Assembly (NCBI RefSeq): GCF_905475465.1
Contig: NC_062239.1
Span: forward strand, 10,106,001 to 10,170,000
Source: Pieris napi
Lineage: Eukaryota > Arthropoda > Insecta > Lepidoptera > Pieridae
Direction of reading: 5' to 3'
DNA length: 64,000 nucleotides
Positions 1 through 12,242 of this stretch are shown in pieces. A program made the translations under genes and the position numbers. Numbering within the stretch: the first letter of the stretch is position 1; the number at the start of each line of letters is the position of its first letter. The notes beneath the pieces were generated by a model. It saw only the letters and a list, made by a program, of their open reading frames with translations, was not told the origin of the DNA and did not search any database.

Positions 1-299
1 CACACTTACTACGGTCTAACAATTGCAACAACTTAAATAAATACCTTCATTTAGTTTAATAAAATATAAAAATGAATAAACATCTAATGACAAACAAATT
101 GACCAATTTCTTTATGACACTGGAATGAACTAGCGTTTAAGATACAGGCTAGGCTTAGTTTAAACGCTAGTGCTCATAGAAGTATATTATGTATAAGGTT
201 AACCTCATTGAATATTGTATCTCAACGATTCGTAGCCTAGTGCATGTTTACAATCTTTTAAATGTAAGTACAAAATGTAATGTTTTTGAGTCAAATAAA
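1..299. other. AT-rich stretch without gene; small hairpin
   Basis: No coding signal is visible. A perfect 12-bp inverted repeat (arms 129-140 and 160-171, core ACTAGCGTTTAA) could form a small stem-loop. The end (about 240-299) resembles the AATAAA-rich tail of a LINE, but too little remains to assign it. Confidence 0.4.
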
Positions 300-765
300 T
301 TAATTTTTATTTTAATATTATTATTTATTTATTTATTAACAGCTCAATGGCCAAACTTAGACTAAAAACAATAAAATACAATTAAGATTTACAGTACAGG
401 GTAGCATCTCTCATCCCCTCCAGGTACAAAGTGTACAGGTACAAAGTGTACCTGGAGGGGGGGAAACCACATTATACCACCCCCATAAGCTTCCCAAACA
501 GGTCGCTCTCCGGTGAAGAGTCGAGAAACCCACTAAGCAGTGAGAGTAACCGGGGAATGGGCGCTTGTTGTCGCTGGACAGTGCGAGCCGAACGCACAGC
601 GAAAAGGTTATGTTTCCGGCAGCGGCAATATTTGTCCGGAACGTATAGCCTCATGATCTCTCCCAGCAAGTATGCGCTTTCCGTTTCATTCTTAATTACA
701 CTCAAACGAAACCTGACCACCACTGATTTTATTATGTTAGTTATCTAACCTGGGAGGTTCTTCTA
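300..765 (-). mobile_element. Probable LINE 3' end, degenerate
   Basis: Read on the minus strand, an open frame of 83 codons (723 down to 472) is followed by a short untranslated stretch and a simple AATAAATAAATAA tail (345-310). That layout is typical of a non-LTR retrotransposon 3' end. The peptide is basic (...CRCRKHNLFAVRSARTVQ...) and I do not recognise it. The bases around 418-460 hold a 15-bp direct duplication (AGGTACAAAGTGTAC) and a small inverted repeat. The LINE call is inferred from the tail and layout, not from a conserved domain. Confidence 0.45.
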
Positions 766-1147
766 CCTCCAAGAATCGTGAAGCAATTAATAAAAAAAAC
801 ACGAGTTTACATAATTAATGCATACATTAAGTGTCGCAAAATCTAAATTAATTTCGGCAGACCACCAAGTTATTGAAGAACCCTTTTGCTGGTAATTTGT
901 TTAAACCCGCATTCGTTACTCGAAAGCCAAACTTACAAGTACTTAGGAGTTTTCGTAATTTAATAAAAAGAATTATTCAATTTACACCGAACTCCGGCCT
1001 CTTTGAGTTTTATATTATGTAAAACGATTCCTACATCTCGTTTTTCACTTTAAGTGTCCTGAATATAAGGAAGTATTTAACGTTTTACCATAACACAAAA
1101 ATGTGACTTAATTAAACCGAACACATTATTTTGCAAACAATGAAGTT

Positions 1148-1475
1148 TTTGACGTGACAACGTCTAATTCGATGGAGCCGGCTGCACGTACGAAAAAACA
1201 TGACTCATGCGGCGTTACTTCGCTCTGAGGCGTTCCATTTAAGGCTTGAAGTGCAAGCGAGAGCGGGACGAGCGACAATGAGGCACAATCTGCCTCCGCG
1301 TTCGGCTCAATTCAATTGTGATTTCCATTTACCTCCTTCTCTATATCCATACAAAATATCTATCAAACAAATAAAATTAAAAATTTCATTTGAAACATGC
1401 AATCATTCCATCAGTATTTTCTTATGACGTTGTCACGTTTAACTATCGTCAGTAAACCGACTTTACAGACAACCG
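1148..1475. mobile_element. Short interspersed DNA element, copy A
   Basis: A related copy lies at about 56395-56690. Shared blocks include GAGGCGTTCCATTTAAGGCT, CAATTGTGATTTCCATTTAC, and the right end from TTATGACGTTGTCACGTT through AAACCGA. The left end here (GACGTGACAACGT, from about 1152) is inverted against the right end (ACGTTGTCACGT, near 1427), so this is probably a MITE-like element. The shared sequence runs on past the right inverted repeat to about 1475. The 75-codon ORF inside is a chance frame. Confidence 0.6.
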
Positions 1476-2186
1476 ATTTTTTTTAAAATGTTTTTGATGC
1501 GTTCGAACTCCAAGTATCTACAAATTAGATTATCCAATAGATTTTTTCTTTCTATGAGCACAATTCTATGTGGATTAGCCCCCTTCATACTAAGGGTTTG
1601 GTAAAATGAATTAAATAGTTACTGGACTGGGGCAGACACGTTTCTGCATAATTTAATTATTCATTTCCAAGTACTTCTACTTTCTGCAACGCGAAATATT
1701 TATTCATTTACTAGAATTCGATCCTAGGACTTAGTTTATGTGAAACTTTTGTATCTAAACTCGGAATTAGATCGCTCATATACATTCTTTTACAAAATAC
1801 CACAAAAAACCCGGTTTCAGCTTTATTAAAATATTCGCCCCAAACCTTTTTCGTAACAAAATAATCATATCACGAAATTCCTGAGTGGAAATTTTAATGC
1901 GACTTACTTTTTAAGTATAATCAGCGTGAGTACGATTTAAGTAACTCTACCGTGGTTTAACTCCACATTTTTAACTAAAAAAATACGTATATAATTGTTA
2001 TGTCATCGTCTAGTTATTACAGCAAAACAGTTAAAGACAGCTGTTATTACATCGGTGACAAATGTAGCTTTACAGACTACAAGCCCATGAAAAAAAAATA
2101 TCTGTGAAATGAAGCAACGTGAATAACGCTTAGAAGGCTATTAATGTGGTTTTGATAACTGAATAGTATTAATTCGTATTCTGCAT

Positions 2187-2412
2187 TCCACAACTAAGCG
2201 TTTTTAAGGCAGTTTTTGCCGCTCACTACCACTATGTGGAACCAGCTGCCCACTGAAGTATTTCCGAACCAATTCGCCGTAGGATCCTTCAAGAAAAGAG
2301 CGTACCAAATAAAAGGCCGGCAACGCACTCGCGAGCCCTCTGGCATTGAGTGTCCATGGGCGGCGGCGGTATCACTCAACATCAGGCCGCCTGCTCGTTT
2401 GTCTATAAACAA
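2187..2412 (+). mobile_element. LINE 3' end with C-terminal RT-ORF peptide
   Basis: The + frame from about 2216 reads TTTMWNQLPTEVFPNQFAVG, then SFKKRAYQIKGRQRTREPSG. This is the well-known C-terminal tail of reverse-transcriptase ORFs in lepidopteran LINEs. It is 5'-truncated, with no RT domain. About ten more copies occur in the window in both orientations. The clade is not assigned. Confidence 0.75.
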
Positions 2413-2459
2413 TCTAAGTTCTATAAAAAAAAAGATAAATCAATTCTAATAATATCAAA

Positions 2460-4035
2460 GAAAATTCACCTATATGAGAAAAGGTTTCGATTTCCCCTTG
2501 CCTCATGACATGATTTAATTTTTATGTGACCTTTTATATCCCCAGAGAGCCTTTCACCGTTAATCCAGCTCTTAAAGGCTCAACATAATTGGTAGTTATC
2601 CTTTCTGTCATAATACATCCTTTGTGTTTTGTATTCAAATGTTTTAATAAAATTACAATTTCTTCAGAATGTGTGTGGCTGATCATGCTGGTGTGTATTT
2701 TAATATCAAAATAAAAGACGAAAAAAATATTTAAACCAATTTCGATACACCGTTAAGTCATCACAGTAAATTAATAATATTTCTAAGGATTGAAGGATCC
2801 AATTTTTAGCTTCCGATTTAATCTATAAATTTACCTTGTTTTTTTATAATTAAGACAATACATTTGATTATAAATTGTTAAATTCAAATGATTTTGATCA
2901 GAATATTATAAGGACTTCGTAGCCTTTTCTAAGCGTTTTCAGTCAAATGTCACGGTTCTTAGAAATATAAACATGTCTTTAAGAGGGTGTCTTTTATAAG
3001 CTAGGGCTGTGTAGTAACTTGTCTATTGTAGATATTCAAAGAAAACCCAGCTATGAGAAATATCCAAATATGAACAGTATTCAAATATCGAAGCTAAAAA
3101 TAAGTTTTTTTTTTTCATGGAACAATATTGTCCTTGATGTCAGACGTTAAAATGTATTTAATATAAACACGACTTTTTATTCAGCATAATGATCACTGCA
3201 GATTTGTCAAGGTCAAATGGTCAAGAAAGCTGGCGTGGAATCCCCAAGGACCCTCCCAGCCAACCGACGAACCACCATTGCATAAGTAAAAGAAAGCTGG
3301 GAGGAAATTTCTTAATTCAATTTTCATTAGATAAAGTCAAGACAAATAATTTATTTATTTAAATAACATTTACGGCTTATTATAAAGCACTTTTTAAAGT
3401 CAAAATTACAAGTTAAAAATATTTTTATAAAATGACCCTAGTTGACTAGTAGACCCCTTCCAAAAGGTATATAATATATGGAGAAGAATGGGCAAGAAAC
3501 TCCATACTTATTTTAAAAAAGTTTTTACTACATATTATATACATTGATTTGATATATAAAGACCATGTACCTAGAATAAATAAAACTATTATACTAAATA
3601 GGCGCATGGTGTTCAAAATATTATATGTGGTCATATATTTACAAATATTGCAACTATACATTTTACATTATTCTTTATTCGATATGATCAATGTATATCA
3701 TATATATAAGATATTAGTGACCATAAGACAATGATCACATAAATTTTTCGTTAAGCCTTAAAGCTATTTCGTGCTTTTTAAAATTCACTTCTTTGTCTGT
3801 ATTTCTTAAGACGGTTAAAGATAACTGTAGTAACGGAGGTAATTTTCCCACGCTCTCCTTAGTGGTTAACGGACATGACGGGTACTCTGGAGGTCCTGGA
3901 GTCGATAACCCGCGAAACAATTACTTTAAATTTCTAGAAGGTTAATCAAGTGTATTTGCACCATACAGCATCAGAGTTATGCGACAAACCGAAAATTAAT
4001 CTTGCGCTTTCTATAGGAAAACGTCTCGTTATGAC
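2460..4035. other. Gene-free AT-rich sequence
   Basis: No gene found. ORFs at 3446-3920 are short and lack homology cues. A scrap at about 3480-3510 (GGGCAAGAAACTCCATAC) resembles LINE 3' ends elsewhere in the window. Confidence 0.4.
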
Positions 4036-4036
4036 T

Positions 4037-4112
4037 TATAAAGGCCGGCAACGCACCCACTAATGGTTGTCCATAGACTGCCCTTTATGGACGTCCCGTA
4101 AGCTCGTTTGAA
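4037..4112 (+). mobile_element. LINE 3'-end fragment
   Basis: Contains AAAGGCCGGCAACGCACCCA and then TGGACGTCCCGTAAGCTCGTTTG. This is a variant of the GGCCGGCAACGCACTCGCGAG block seen at 2320. A similar variant lies in the opposite orientation at 41290-41400. Only about 75 bp remain. Confidence 0.6.
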
Positions 4113-4114
4113 TA

Positions 4115-5314
4115 AAAATTAAAAAAAAAATTCATAACCCTATTTCAATAACTGAAATTATCCTATAAAACATCATGTTTTAAAACTAAAAATATTCGTT
4201 ATTTCTGACGAGGTAACCCTATACATAAAAGGCGTAGGCACATAAACGTAAAAGCCTTTTTATCGCTACAAATAGCCTATTCATCAAAATCATAGATAGT
4301 AGAGAAAAGGCATTTTTAAATTCAAGAGCATACACAATACGTTACATGTAAAGAATTTAGGTTAGTATATTAAATAATTAATTCATTCGTTTAGTTAAAA
4401 ATTAAAAAGCAGTCTAGTTTTTCAGGTATTAATTTTCGTATAGATCCACTAAATCACGCGTGTAAGCTAATTTTCCTAAAACAAAAGTACTGTTATATTA
4501 CGTGGTTAATTAGATATGATATTTTCCATTGATTTGTAGGATCCATTAAAAGCCTCACATTATAAAACATTTTTTTAAATTTTATATTACATACAACTTT
4601 TTTGTCTAGAAGTCAAACGTCGAACTATTACTCCATAAACTCAAAATGAACTAAAACTTACGATCAGACGCAATGGCTAGCGATGTCCATGACAAAAATA
4701 AACCGAAGTTAGTCTCATCGTTGGCACGCAACGTTTACACTTTATATTAACTAATTTTACACTTTTATAGCACTTAAAGTTTCACGAACGTGTATATTTA
4801 ACACAAAACGACACATCCCATCCGTACGGCGACTTGGCATCACTGAGCTCTCAAATCTGAAAATACACAAAGCTGAAAGGGAAACATGTTTTCTCTCTTT
4901 CATCGCTGAATGCAGTGGTTTCAGATTGTTCATGAGTTTCAGTTTTTTCTTAGCGCAGTGCCGTTCAAAATATTTATAGACAAATTGAAAAGACGGTTGG
5001 TGAAAATGTCTCGCGTGATTGCGGAATGTTTTATTAATATCCATTATTATTTTCTTTCTCTACCTATATAATGAAGCTAGTATAAAATTAATGCTAAAGT
5101 ATACTAGTAACACAGCTTTTCCCTTTCACTGAATAAAATAGTAGCGTTAACACCCTTGATCTTGGAACAGATTTAGTTACGTTAACATTATTATTTGTTT
5201 CGTAATGCCGAATAGTTAAGCTGCATAATTAAATGTGCTAATTTCTTTACCGTTCTTTACCGTAGGTTGTTGTTTCTTTTATAAATAGTCCATCATATAT
5301 ATTGCCATTAACAA
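4115..5314. other. Gene-free stretch with one unexplained ORF
   Basis: A 95-codon minus-strand ORF (5044-4757) begins MDINKTFRNHARHFHQPSFQ and is rich in Lys, Arg and His. I recognise no domain and see no second copy in the window. It may be a chance frame or part of an unknown repeat. Confidence 0.3.
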
Positions 5315-5315
5315 A

Positions 5316-5632
5316 TCTAATATATAAAATTCTCGTGTCACTATGTTCGTTCCCATACTCCTCCGAAACGGCTCGACCGATTCTTGTGAATTTTTTTATG
5401 CATATTCAAACCCCTAAGTGATAAGTGGTGTCTCCCCCAGAAAATATTTTTTTATAAAAAAAAATTGTTTTTATTTTTTCGTGATACAGCATACAAAAAT
5501 ACATACAACCCCTAATTTTCACCCCTTTACGATTAACCCCTATTTTTATTATAGTAAATAATTATTTATATTGAACTAAATGTTTCCTAGAAATAATATA
5601 CATGGCAAAACGACGTTTGCCGGGTCAGCTAG
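5316..5632 (+). mobile_element. Non-autonomous Helitron
   Basis: Starts A|TCTAATATATAAAATTC, carries CCGAAACGGCTCGACCGATT near the 5' end and finishes GCCGGGTCAGCTAG|T. The A...T flanks and the TC and CTAG termini match the Helitron rule (insertion between A and T, no target-site duplication). The 5' block is shared with the element at 38758-39154. No RepHel coding sequence is present. Confidence 0.8.
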
Positions 5633-5633
5633 T

Positions 5634-7189
5634 ATACTATAAAATCAATGTATGTCATCAATTTTAATTTCTCTTGTGCACATTCCAAATATAAATATAT
5701 GATAAATTATTATGTAATATTATGTAAAGGGATATGTTGTACGGTTATGAATTGTGAGAAAATTGTGTTTTCGTTTCGTGAAAATTCACCTGTCCACCTC
5801 ACGCATTAATTTCTGAAAATTCTAGAATTTTCTCTCGCACGTGCTTTTGGCTCCATGGCTGGAAAATGCAGTTTTCGGTTAAAATAACGGAAACAGATGA
5901 AAAAAGTTTAATATTTTCGAATATCTTAAATGTGTATTAAAGCATAAAGGAAGAGTATGATGCTCCTGGTAGCATCATTTTAGCATGGAAAGCAAAATTT
6001 TGTATAATTAAAAAAAATATTATGGCTGTGACTGATTCAAATAGATCTAATTTAACAGAAATTTAATATAATTTTTTTTTATAAAAATTAATTGTAGCCT
6101 AAATTACTTAAAGTATTTTGTCACGTTTATGTTATATTGTAAGATTTAGTAATATTTTTGTAATATTTTAGTAACTAGAACATTTAATTTGATTGGCTTA
6201 TAGGTATACGAAAAAGCCATTATTATTCTATTGGCGTTATGAAATTTCCTCAAAAATACTTTGACTTTTATATTTAATGACTACCAATGGATATTTTCTC
6301 TAACGAACACGGAGCACAGTGGTATTATGTGCTAGTGATTAGATTAATTTAGTGTATATATGTTTAGATAAGAAAATATATCTTTATTAGAATAGGCTAA
6401 ATAATAAATATAAAGGGTAAGTATGCAAAAATCTATTATTTTTGAGTCAGGCATTACGTGGCAGCGCCGACCTGGATTGTTGGCGGTTTGCCAAACCACA
6501 AAACGAAGTTCAATTTGCGTCATCTTTTTGTGGTTACCTAAAAAGGGTCCGTAATCGTACCAAAATTCATTCAAAGAATATTTTATACTGACATTAGTCT
6601 AGCTATTCAAAGGGGGAACGCTGCCAGTATCTTCGGAACCTTGCCTAAAGGGACTCCTTTTAATAATATATTTTAGTTATTATATTTTAAGGTTAGTTAT
6701 TGTTTTTAGTTAAGAAAATTGGTAATATGTATAATGTATATTGATAAACGTATAAATATTTGTTTAAGAAATTATTACAATGCTAGTTATAACTAGAAAA
6801 ATTGTGTACTCCAAGGCGGCTTATACGGAAAATTGTAACTGACCTTTATACTAAAATAAAAAGATCATTAACACAGATTTTCAGAAACCCAACCAGTGGT
6901 GCTGGAGCTTGATGAAAGCTATAGATTGCTGGATTCATTTTATTTATCTGTCTGACACACGTCTTTGATTGCATTAGACAATAATTCCGAATGAGCAAGT
7001 AATATAATTGTACGTATATAGAAAAATTACTCGTTTTGAAAAACCTCACCAAGACTTTTTGTAATACATTTACACAAAAAAGTTTGATGACCAGTAGGTT
7101 ATGGTATTGTAGGAATTAGAATTAGTTTTTGTACTACGCAATATAAGAAAAATCTTAGAAATGTGATATAACTATTTTCAATACACGAA
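5634..7189. other. Gene-free AT-rich sequence
   Basis: No recognisable gene or repeat family. A moderately GC-rich island at 6450-6565 is open for 76 codons on the minus strand but has no recognisable motif. Confidence 0.35.
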
Positions 7190-7295
7190 TACCGAGAATT
7201 TGCGCGCCATTGCAGAATATGCGAACTTACGATTGTACCACCTTACACATTTTTGTACCATATTCTTGCAATTAATAAATGATTATTATTATTAA
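7190..7295 (+). mobile_element. LINE 3'-tail remnant
   Basis: CGCGCCATTGCAGAATATGC, then TTTTTGTACCATATTCTTGC and AATAAATGATTATTATTATT make a 3' UTR plus short tandem tail of LINE type. No ORF is preserved upstream. Confidence 0.5.
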
Positions 7296-7867
7296 TATTA
7301 TTAAATTTTACCTGTCATTATTTAAGCTTCAAGAAATACTTTTAAAGCAATCTTCAAGTGGGTGTCGATATTTTTAGAGTTCGTTCCTTTTATATAAATA
7401 ATTGTAAGCGCAGTATCGGCCTAGCGATTTAGGCATTCCACTCTGAGCTAAAGTCAACTGTCAACCCCGAGTCGGTCGAAACACCTCAACACACCTAAGC
7501 AGATGACTTTTTCTACCACAGATAAATTATCTTTCTATGAATATGAATCCTTGCTCATACGGTGTTGGGTTACATCGTAAGGAAACTGGAATTTAGACCT
7601 AAAACTGGAGATCCGATCCCTGCAGGCTGATCTATTTAGATATCTTAAAACTAAAACAGATGCTTAAATCCAAAACGCTTACTCACTCCGCTGGGAAACT
7701 TTCTCTGCCTGTATCACTCCCTATCCAATTTCACTGCTCGCCAGCCAAAACCATTATTATTTCAACCTTGATTTTAGTCCCTTCGGAGAAGAGACTCTTG
7801 GGCCGAGGGGTTCAAGTACACATGCGCTAAAGATTTAAGTTAGCGCCTAGTAGATAGTACCTGTGAC

Positions 7868-7988
7868 CAGCCCTGCGATTCTGTAACTCACTTTTCGAAC
7901 TCACACAGCGAATAATTTGAAGCGACCGCCGATGCGAAAACCGCTGCGTGAGTTCGAAAAGTGAGTTACAGAATCGCAAGGCTAAGCT
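7868..7988. mobile_element. MITE with 34-bp terminal inverted repeats, copy 1
   Basis: Left arm 7871-7904 (CCCTGCGATTCTGTAACTCA...) and right arm 7948-7981 are nearly perfect reverse complements around a 43-bp centre containing GCGACCGCCGATGCGAAAAC. A second copy lies at 16511-16617 with the same centre. The two short ORFs across it are artefacts of the palindrome. Confidence 0.85.
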
Positions 7989-8185
7989 GGTACTTTCCTC
8001 GCTCGATGCATCCCAATACAGCGAGGAAATGCTGCCATTCAAGGTATACTGCTTTTGCTTGGTTACATGTAGTGTACATGTTAAAAATTATTCATTTTCT
8101 TTTTTTTTAATTATTATTACTACTGTAAATACTGTATATTTGTGTGTTGGTAATAAATGTGAATATTACTATTCGTATAATAGTT

Positions 8186-8448
8186 TGATGGCTCATTGGT
8201 CTAGTGGTTAGTACCCCTGACTGCGAATCCATTGTTCCCGGGTTCGATCCCCGGCTGAGACAAACATCGATGTGATGAGTATTTGGTGTTGTGGTTAGGT
8301 ATTGGGTGTTTAAATATGTATTTATATGTCTATCTATCTATAATATGTATGTATATCCGTTGCCTAGTACCCATAACACAAGCTTCACCAGCTTAGCGTG
8401 GGACTAGGTCAATTGGTGTGAATTGTCCAAAAAAACAAAAAAAAAACA
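8186..8448 (+). mobile_element. tRNA-derived SINE
   Basis: The head resembles a tRNA: A box TGGTCTAGTGGTTAGTA, a loop with GCG in the anticodon position, and B box GGTTCGATCCC inside a CCGGG/CCCGG stem. A tRNA-unrelated body (GTATATCCGTTGCCTAGTAC) and an A-rich tail follow. The head is not a working tRNA because the acceptor and anticodon stems do not pair fully. The body is a common lepidopteran SINE type. Confidence 0.8.
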
Positions 8449-8989
8449 TATTAAACAAAATATAACTATACCTCGGAAGTCATGAGAATCTCATGTCTCA
8501 TAAAAGTCTACGTTGCCCGTGTACGAGGATTGCTGAGTATGCAGGATTTAAGCGGAATCGATGCTCGGTTTCCCTTAGGGCACATTTGGCAAGATGGATG
8601 TTGTCAGACGAAACTACGATTTAATAAGACAAGGTTTGGTGCTTAGATATTTTCAATATGTGTTTATTTGTTACGGAAGATTTTTTAAACAGATTATGTT
8701 TAGAGTTAAATTTCATTGTGTTTAGAATTAGATGTTCGAAACCGCATTATTTAATACAATAATCTCGATATGATATACAAGTTTGTATATTGATTTTTAC
8801 AATATGAAATAGATCTTCATATTTTTTAACGGTTTGAAACGCGTTTCGTTTCATTCTACTTACGTAAACAATAGACACAATACTTTCGAAAACCGTGTTT
8901 TTTTTTCAATTGTCTGAGTCTCTTTACAAAAATAGGTTCTATCATTGTTTTATTATCTTAATAAAACTTTTAATTTTTTTTTCTTTTCT

Positions 8990-9105
8990 CACAGTGGTTG
9001 CCTGGAAGACATCGCTCGAAAGCGATAAGGCCGCCAGTTGCTCTCCTTTTTATTTAATTATGTCAATTGTACTATATTTATGTAAAATAAATAAATAAAT
9101 AAAAC
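8990..9105 (+). mobile_element. LINE 3'-tail copy
   Basis: GTGGTTGCCTGGAAGACATC, GCTCGAAAGCGATAAGGCCG, then an (AAATA)n tail. Related copies lie at 9408-9460, 9922-10010, 29880-30010 (minus) and in part at 42390-42420. Only the 3' UTR survives. Confidence 0.7.
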
Positions 9106-9154
9106 AATAATAACAACCCCGATACATATCATTATGCGTAGATGTATTTTTTTT

Positions 9155-9285
9155 TATAGAACAGTGGGCAAACCTCACCTAATGTTGAGTGATAGCCGCC
9201 CATGGACATTCTCAATGCCAGAGGGATAGCGAGTGCGTTGTTCGCATTATAAGAATTGGTACGCTCTTTTCATTATCTAAATAAT
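9155..9285 (-). mobile_element. LINE 3'-end fragment
   Basis: The minus strand of TGGGCAAACCTCACCTAATG through AGAATTGGTACGCTCTTTTC matches the family at 2187-2412. It is truncated before the WNQLP motif. Confidence 0.65.
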
Positions 9286-9407
9286 GTCGTGTTAACTTTA
9301 GAATTAAATTAAAATTAAATCTTATATATTATAGTTCTTGAAGGAGTATTGAATAATTCTAGTGTTATATGTAATTTTAGGGTTTGGTGTTTAATTATTT
9401 TTCCATA

Positions 9408-9460
9408 CTACGATTGCCTGGAAGAAATCGCTTTTTAGCAATAAAGCTGCTTTGTAATAA
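9408..9460 (+). mobile_element. LINE 3'-tail fragment
   Basis: CGATTGCCTGGAAGAAATCG, then TTAGCAATAAAGCTGC, is a diverged piece of the 8990-9105 family. Confidence 0.55.
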
Positions 9461-9921
9461 GTAATAACAATAACTTATGTAACCTGTTTTTTTATATGTA
9501 AGTTCTAGAGACTATGACTATATGTATGACTTCCATATATCAAAATCAAAGTCTCGATTCAGAATAATACCAGTACAAAAACACCCGGAATCGAAATGCT
9601 CCAATCCCAAAACACACACTAAAAAAAAAATGCTGCGCAAAAGCTGCTACTTAAAAACAAATAATCGTGTATCTATAAGGTGCGAGTAAAACATTTAAAC
9701 TTTAATGTAATTCGTAACTAACACACTGGACTGATTTAACAATCAACTGCCAATCGGCGGACTGAATAATCTCGCCGCTAATTTGTTGTATAGACTGGAA
9801 AACATACGGGTATTAAATGGCTACGTAACCTAAGCGTTTGTTATTCACACAAGTAGAATCGATCAATAGATGTAATGTAAATAAAAATTGGTATAATATA
9901 CTAATAATGTAGTACTTAGAA

Positions 9922-10010
9922 TTGAGTGGATACCTGGAAGAGATTGCTCGAAAGTGATAAGGCCCCCAGTTGCCCTCCTTTTCATTTAATTATGTCAATT
10001 GTATAATTGT
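9922..10010 (+). mobile_element. LINE 3'-tail copy
   Basis: GAGTGGATACCTGGAAGAGA, TTGCTCGAAAGTGATAAGGC and TTATGTCAATTGT match 8990-9105 closely. Another LINE relic follows directly, which suggests nested or adjacent insertions. Confidence 0.65.
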
Positions 10011-10039
10011 TTCTGCAACGAAGTGTCAAATTAATTAAT

Positions 10040-10500
10040 AAAAAAAACTTACTCGAACCGACCCAAAGTGAGTCTTGGATTCCGAGTCAAGAGAACGTGA
10101 CCATTGCCACAATCAATCAGCCACTTGGGGCATGCGTACGCCTCCACTGGTTGTGCTTATATTCTTTTAAATTGTCGAAGTTTTTTCGAAAGCTAAGATA
10201 TGAAATATCTTCACATGAGCATAAGGGGCTTTGGACTGGCCAACCACTGTTTAGAACTGGTAGAGGATCCACGTTATCGGAGGAAGAATCAACTTACTTG
10301 AAGAAACTGAACGTGGTTGGTTACTCAGAAGGCAAAAGATCGCTAAGCCGTTCACCACCCAGATGGACCAATCAAGTGAAAGACTCATCGTCCTCAAAAC
10401 TGTACACTGAAATAAGAGAGGTGCTGGACAGAAACTGGTGGAAACAGATAGTCCGATCCAGATGTTTCGTTGCTGACCACGACGCACAGAAATGAGCTAC
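10040..10500 (+). pseudogene. LINE ORF2 C-terminal relic
   Basis: An open frame of 162 codons (10007-10495) ends SRSPPRWTNQVKD... then LDRNWWKQIVRSR. Many RTE- or Jockey-like reverse-transcriptase ORFs end in a Pro-Arg-Trp motif followed by a tryptophan-rich segment of this kind. The first third of the frame looks random, and no catalytic RT domain is present. This is a 5'-truncated, decaying retrotransposon and not a host gene. Confidence 0.6.
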
Positions 10501-10504
10501 CGAC

Positions 10505-11470
10505 TGAAGAGAGAGATTAGATTAGATTACCCAGGCCAACCGTTTTTTATTCGTGAAAGAGTGTTAAAAATGTAATAGGTACTTATCACGAATCTGTGCT
10601 TAGATTTTTTTCAGCACCGTCAGGTTTTCAAGAAAAGTGTGTTTGAAAGTTTTCATAGAAACTGCCCAAAATGCTGAGAAAATATTTATTGAAACTATAT
10701 TAGAAAATTACACTGCAAATTAGAGTTGTTCAAAACAAACAATGGAGTATAAATAATAATAATCTACGTTACAAAATTTATTTATAATTATTATTAAATT
10801 TTTAGTTTGTATTATACTTTTTATTATTACTCAATTCGCACACTATATTACTACAGATAACCGAAAATCTACGACGATATTATTGGTTGTTTGTAACGTT
10901 TTTTTACTGATAGTTTATACAATATTTTAAACAATATGTTTTATTATAATACCCATGTAAAGCTGGTTCGCCACTCATTGACTTATTGACGTAGCACATA
11001 TACGTACGTGCGTCTACAAAATATTGGCGAGTATAGTTTAGCGGGTATCGTCAAAATAACAGCGTAACCAATTGCTTCGCCTAAATCCCGTTAATTAACT
11101 GTGAAAATGGTTCGCTCAATTATTAAATTTCATAAAATATATTAATTAATATTCGAATGTTAATTATAAACGTACGGTAAAATCATTACACGTCCTCTAA
11201 TTTATTATTAATTTAAGCTTTTATCGTATATTATTAATATTACGATAAAAAATGAAAACACTTATAAGTTGTTCTTAAATACTTTCCTAACTCGTAAGGT
11301 TAAAATCTGCTACAATAAACATCTATTTAGTCATTATCCTAACCAATATCAATAATCTCGAGGATAGGATAGTTGGTATCATACTTCGTTCATACTTTTA
11401 CTTTTACTTATTAAACTTCGATTCCTGTGGAAAGATCAAAATTATGAGAATTTCTTCATTGCGTCTGTGT
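10505..11470. other. Gene-free AT-rich sequence
   Basis: Nothing recognised. A short stem-loop at about 11219-11253 (TTTTATCG...CGATAAAA) surrounds an AT core. Confidence 0.35.
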
Positions 11471-11473
11471 GGT

Positions 11474-11700
11474 GGTGTGGGCCTAATGGCTTCAACATGT
11501 ACCTCTCACCCGTGAAGTCGTAAGTTCAATCCAGCTGACAACCAATGAATGATCTATCTATATTTAACTCGCTCATGAAAGAAAAACATAGTGAAAAATC
11601 CTCAGAGCGAAAAAGTCGACGGTATGTGTCAAGCACAGAAATCTGCTTGCTTATTGGAAAAAGATAAATGTTCACGAAACACATACAGATGAGGCCACTG
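11474..11700 (+). mobile_element. SINE, diverged copy
   Basis: GTGTGGGCCTAATGGCTTCA, then AAAAAGTCGACGGTATGTGT and a GAGGCC near the end, align with the better copies at 22326 and 44043. It has many substitutions and lacks the 3' block, so it is an old copy. Confidence 0.65.
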
Positions 11701-12240
11701 TTTACTGTGTAATAGTAAATATCGCAGACTGATATTGAAATCAAACGGCTTAACTTATACCTGAAAATTAATTTTCTCGAGTTGTAGAGTATGCAAACAA
11801 AACAATGGATTAAGTTGAAGAGTTTCGTGCGGGGAGCGGGTTATGCAATAGGATATTATCAACACGTGTGTTGAAAATGTCACTATAGCATCTAAACTAG
11901 TGTGAGGGTTAGTTGATCTAGTTCTTAGGGTAGGTAATTAAACACTCCAATGATGAATTGATTCACTATAATTCACTTCACTGATTGCACGTAAACTGTA
12001 TAACTTCAAACTTTAACAAGGAATTGCCCGTGCGCATGTGTTAAAACCTCTTTTATAATCTATTCCCTACTACGACCCGACCATCCCACTTCGGGCAGTT
12101 GTTCGAGTCAATTCGTAACAATTCGTAAACAACCGAACGAGTCAAATGAGTAACTATTCCACATGCGCACTTGTAGCAAGATTCTTAAGAATATGTTTCA
12201 TAAAAAATGTTTAGAATTAAATTGAATAAATATTAAAAGC
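11701..12240. other. Gene-free sequence
   Basis: No gene or clear repeat. A short inverted stretch around 12085-12145 (TTGTTCGAGTCAATTCG and ACGAGTCAAATGAG) is too weak to classify. Confidence 0.3.
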
Positions 12241-12242
12241 TC

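Noticed and set aside
431..748. 105-codon plus-strand ORF
   Set aside because: It is antisense to a probable LINE relic with a minus-strand tail.
2194..2449. Opposed ORFs of 72 and 77 codons as genes
   Set aside because: The plus frame is the known LINE C-terminal tail and the minus frame is its shadow.
4757..5044. 95-codon minus-strand ORF as a gene
   Set aside because: No signal peptide, domain, splice context or second copy; length is within chance for the window.
7827..8211. ORFs of 71 and 87 codons around the MITE
   Set aside because: Both run through the palindromic MITE; the shared peptide SSKSELQNR is a product of the inverted repeat.
8186..8262. Possible functional tRNA
   Set aside because: The acceptor and anticodon stems do not pair properly and a SINE body with an A-rich tail follows.
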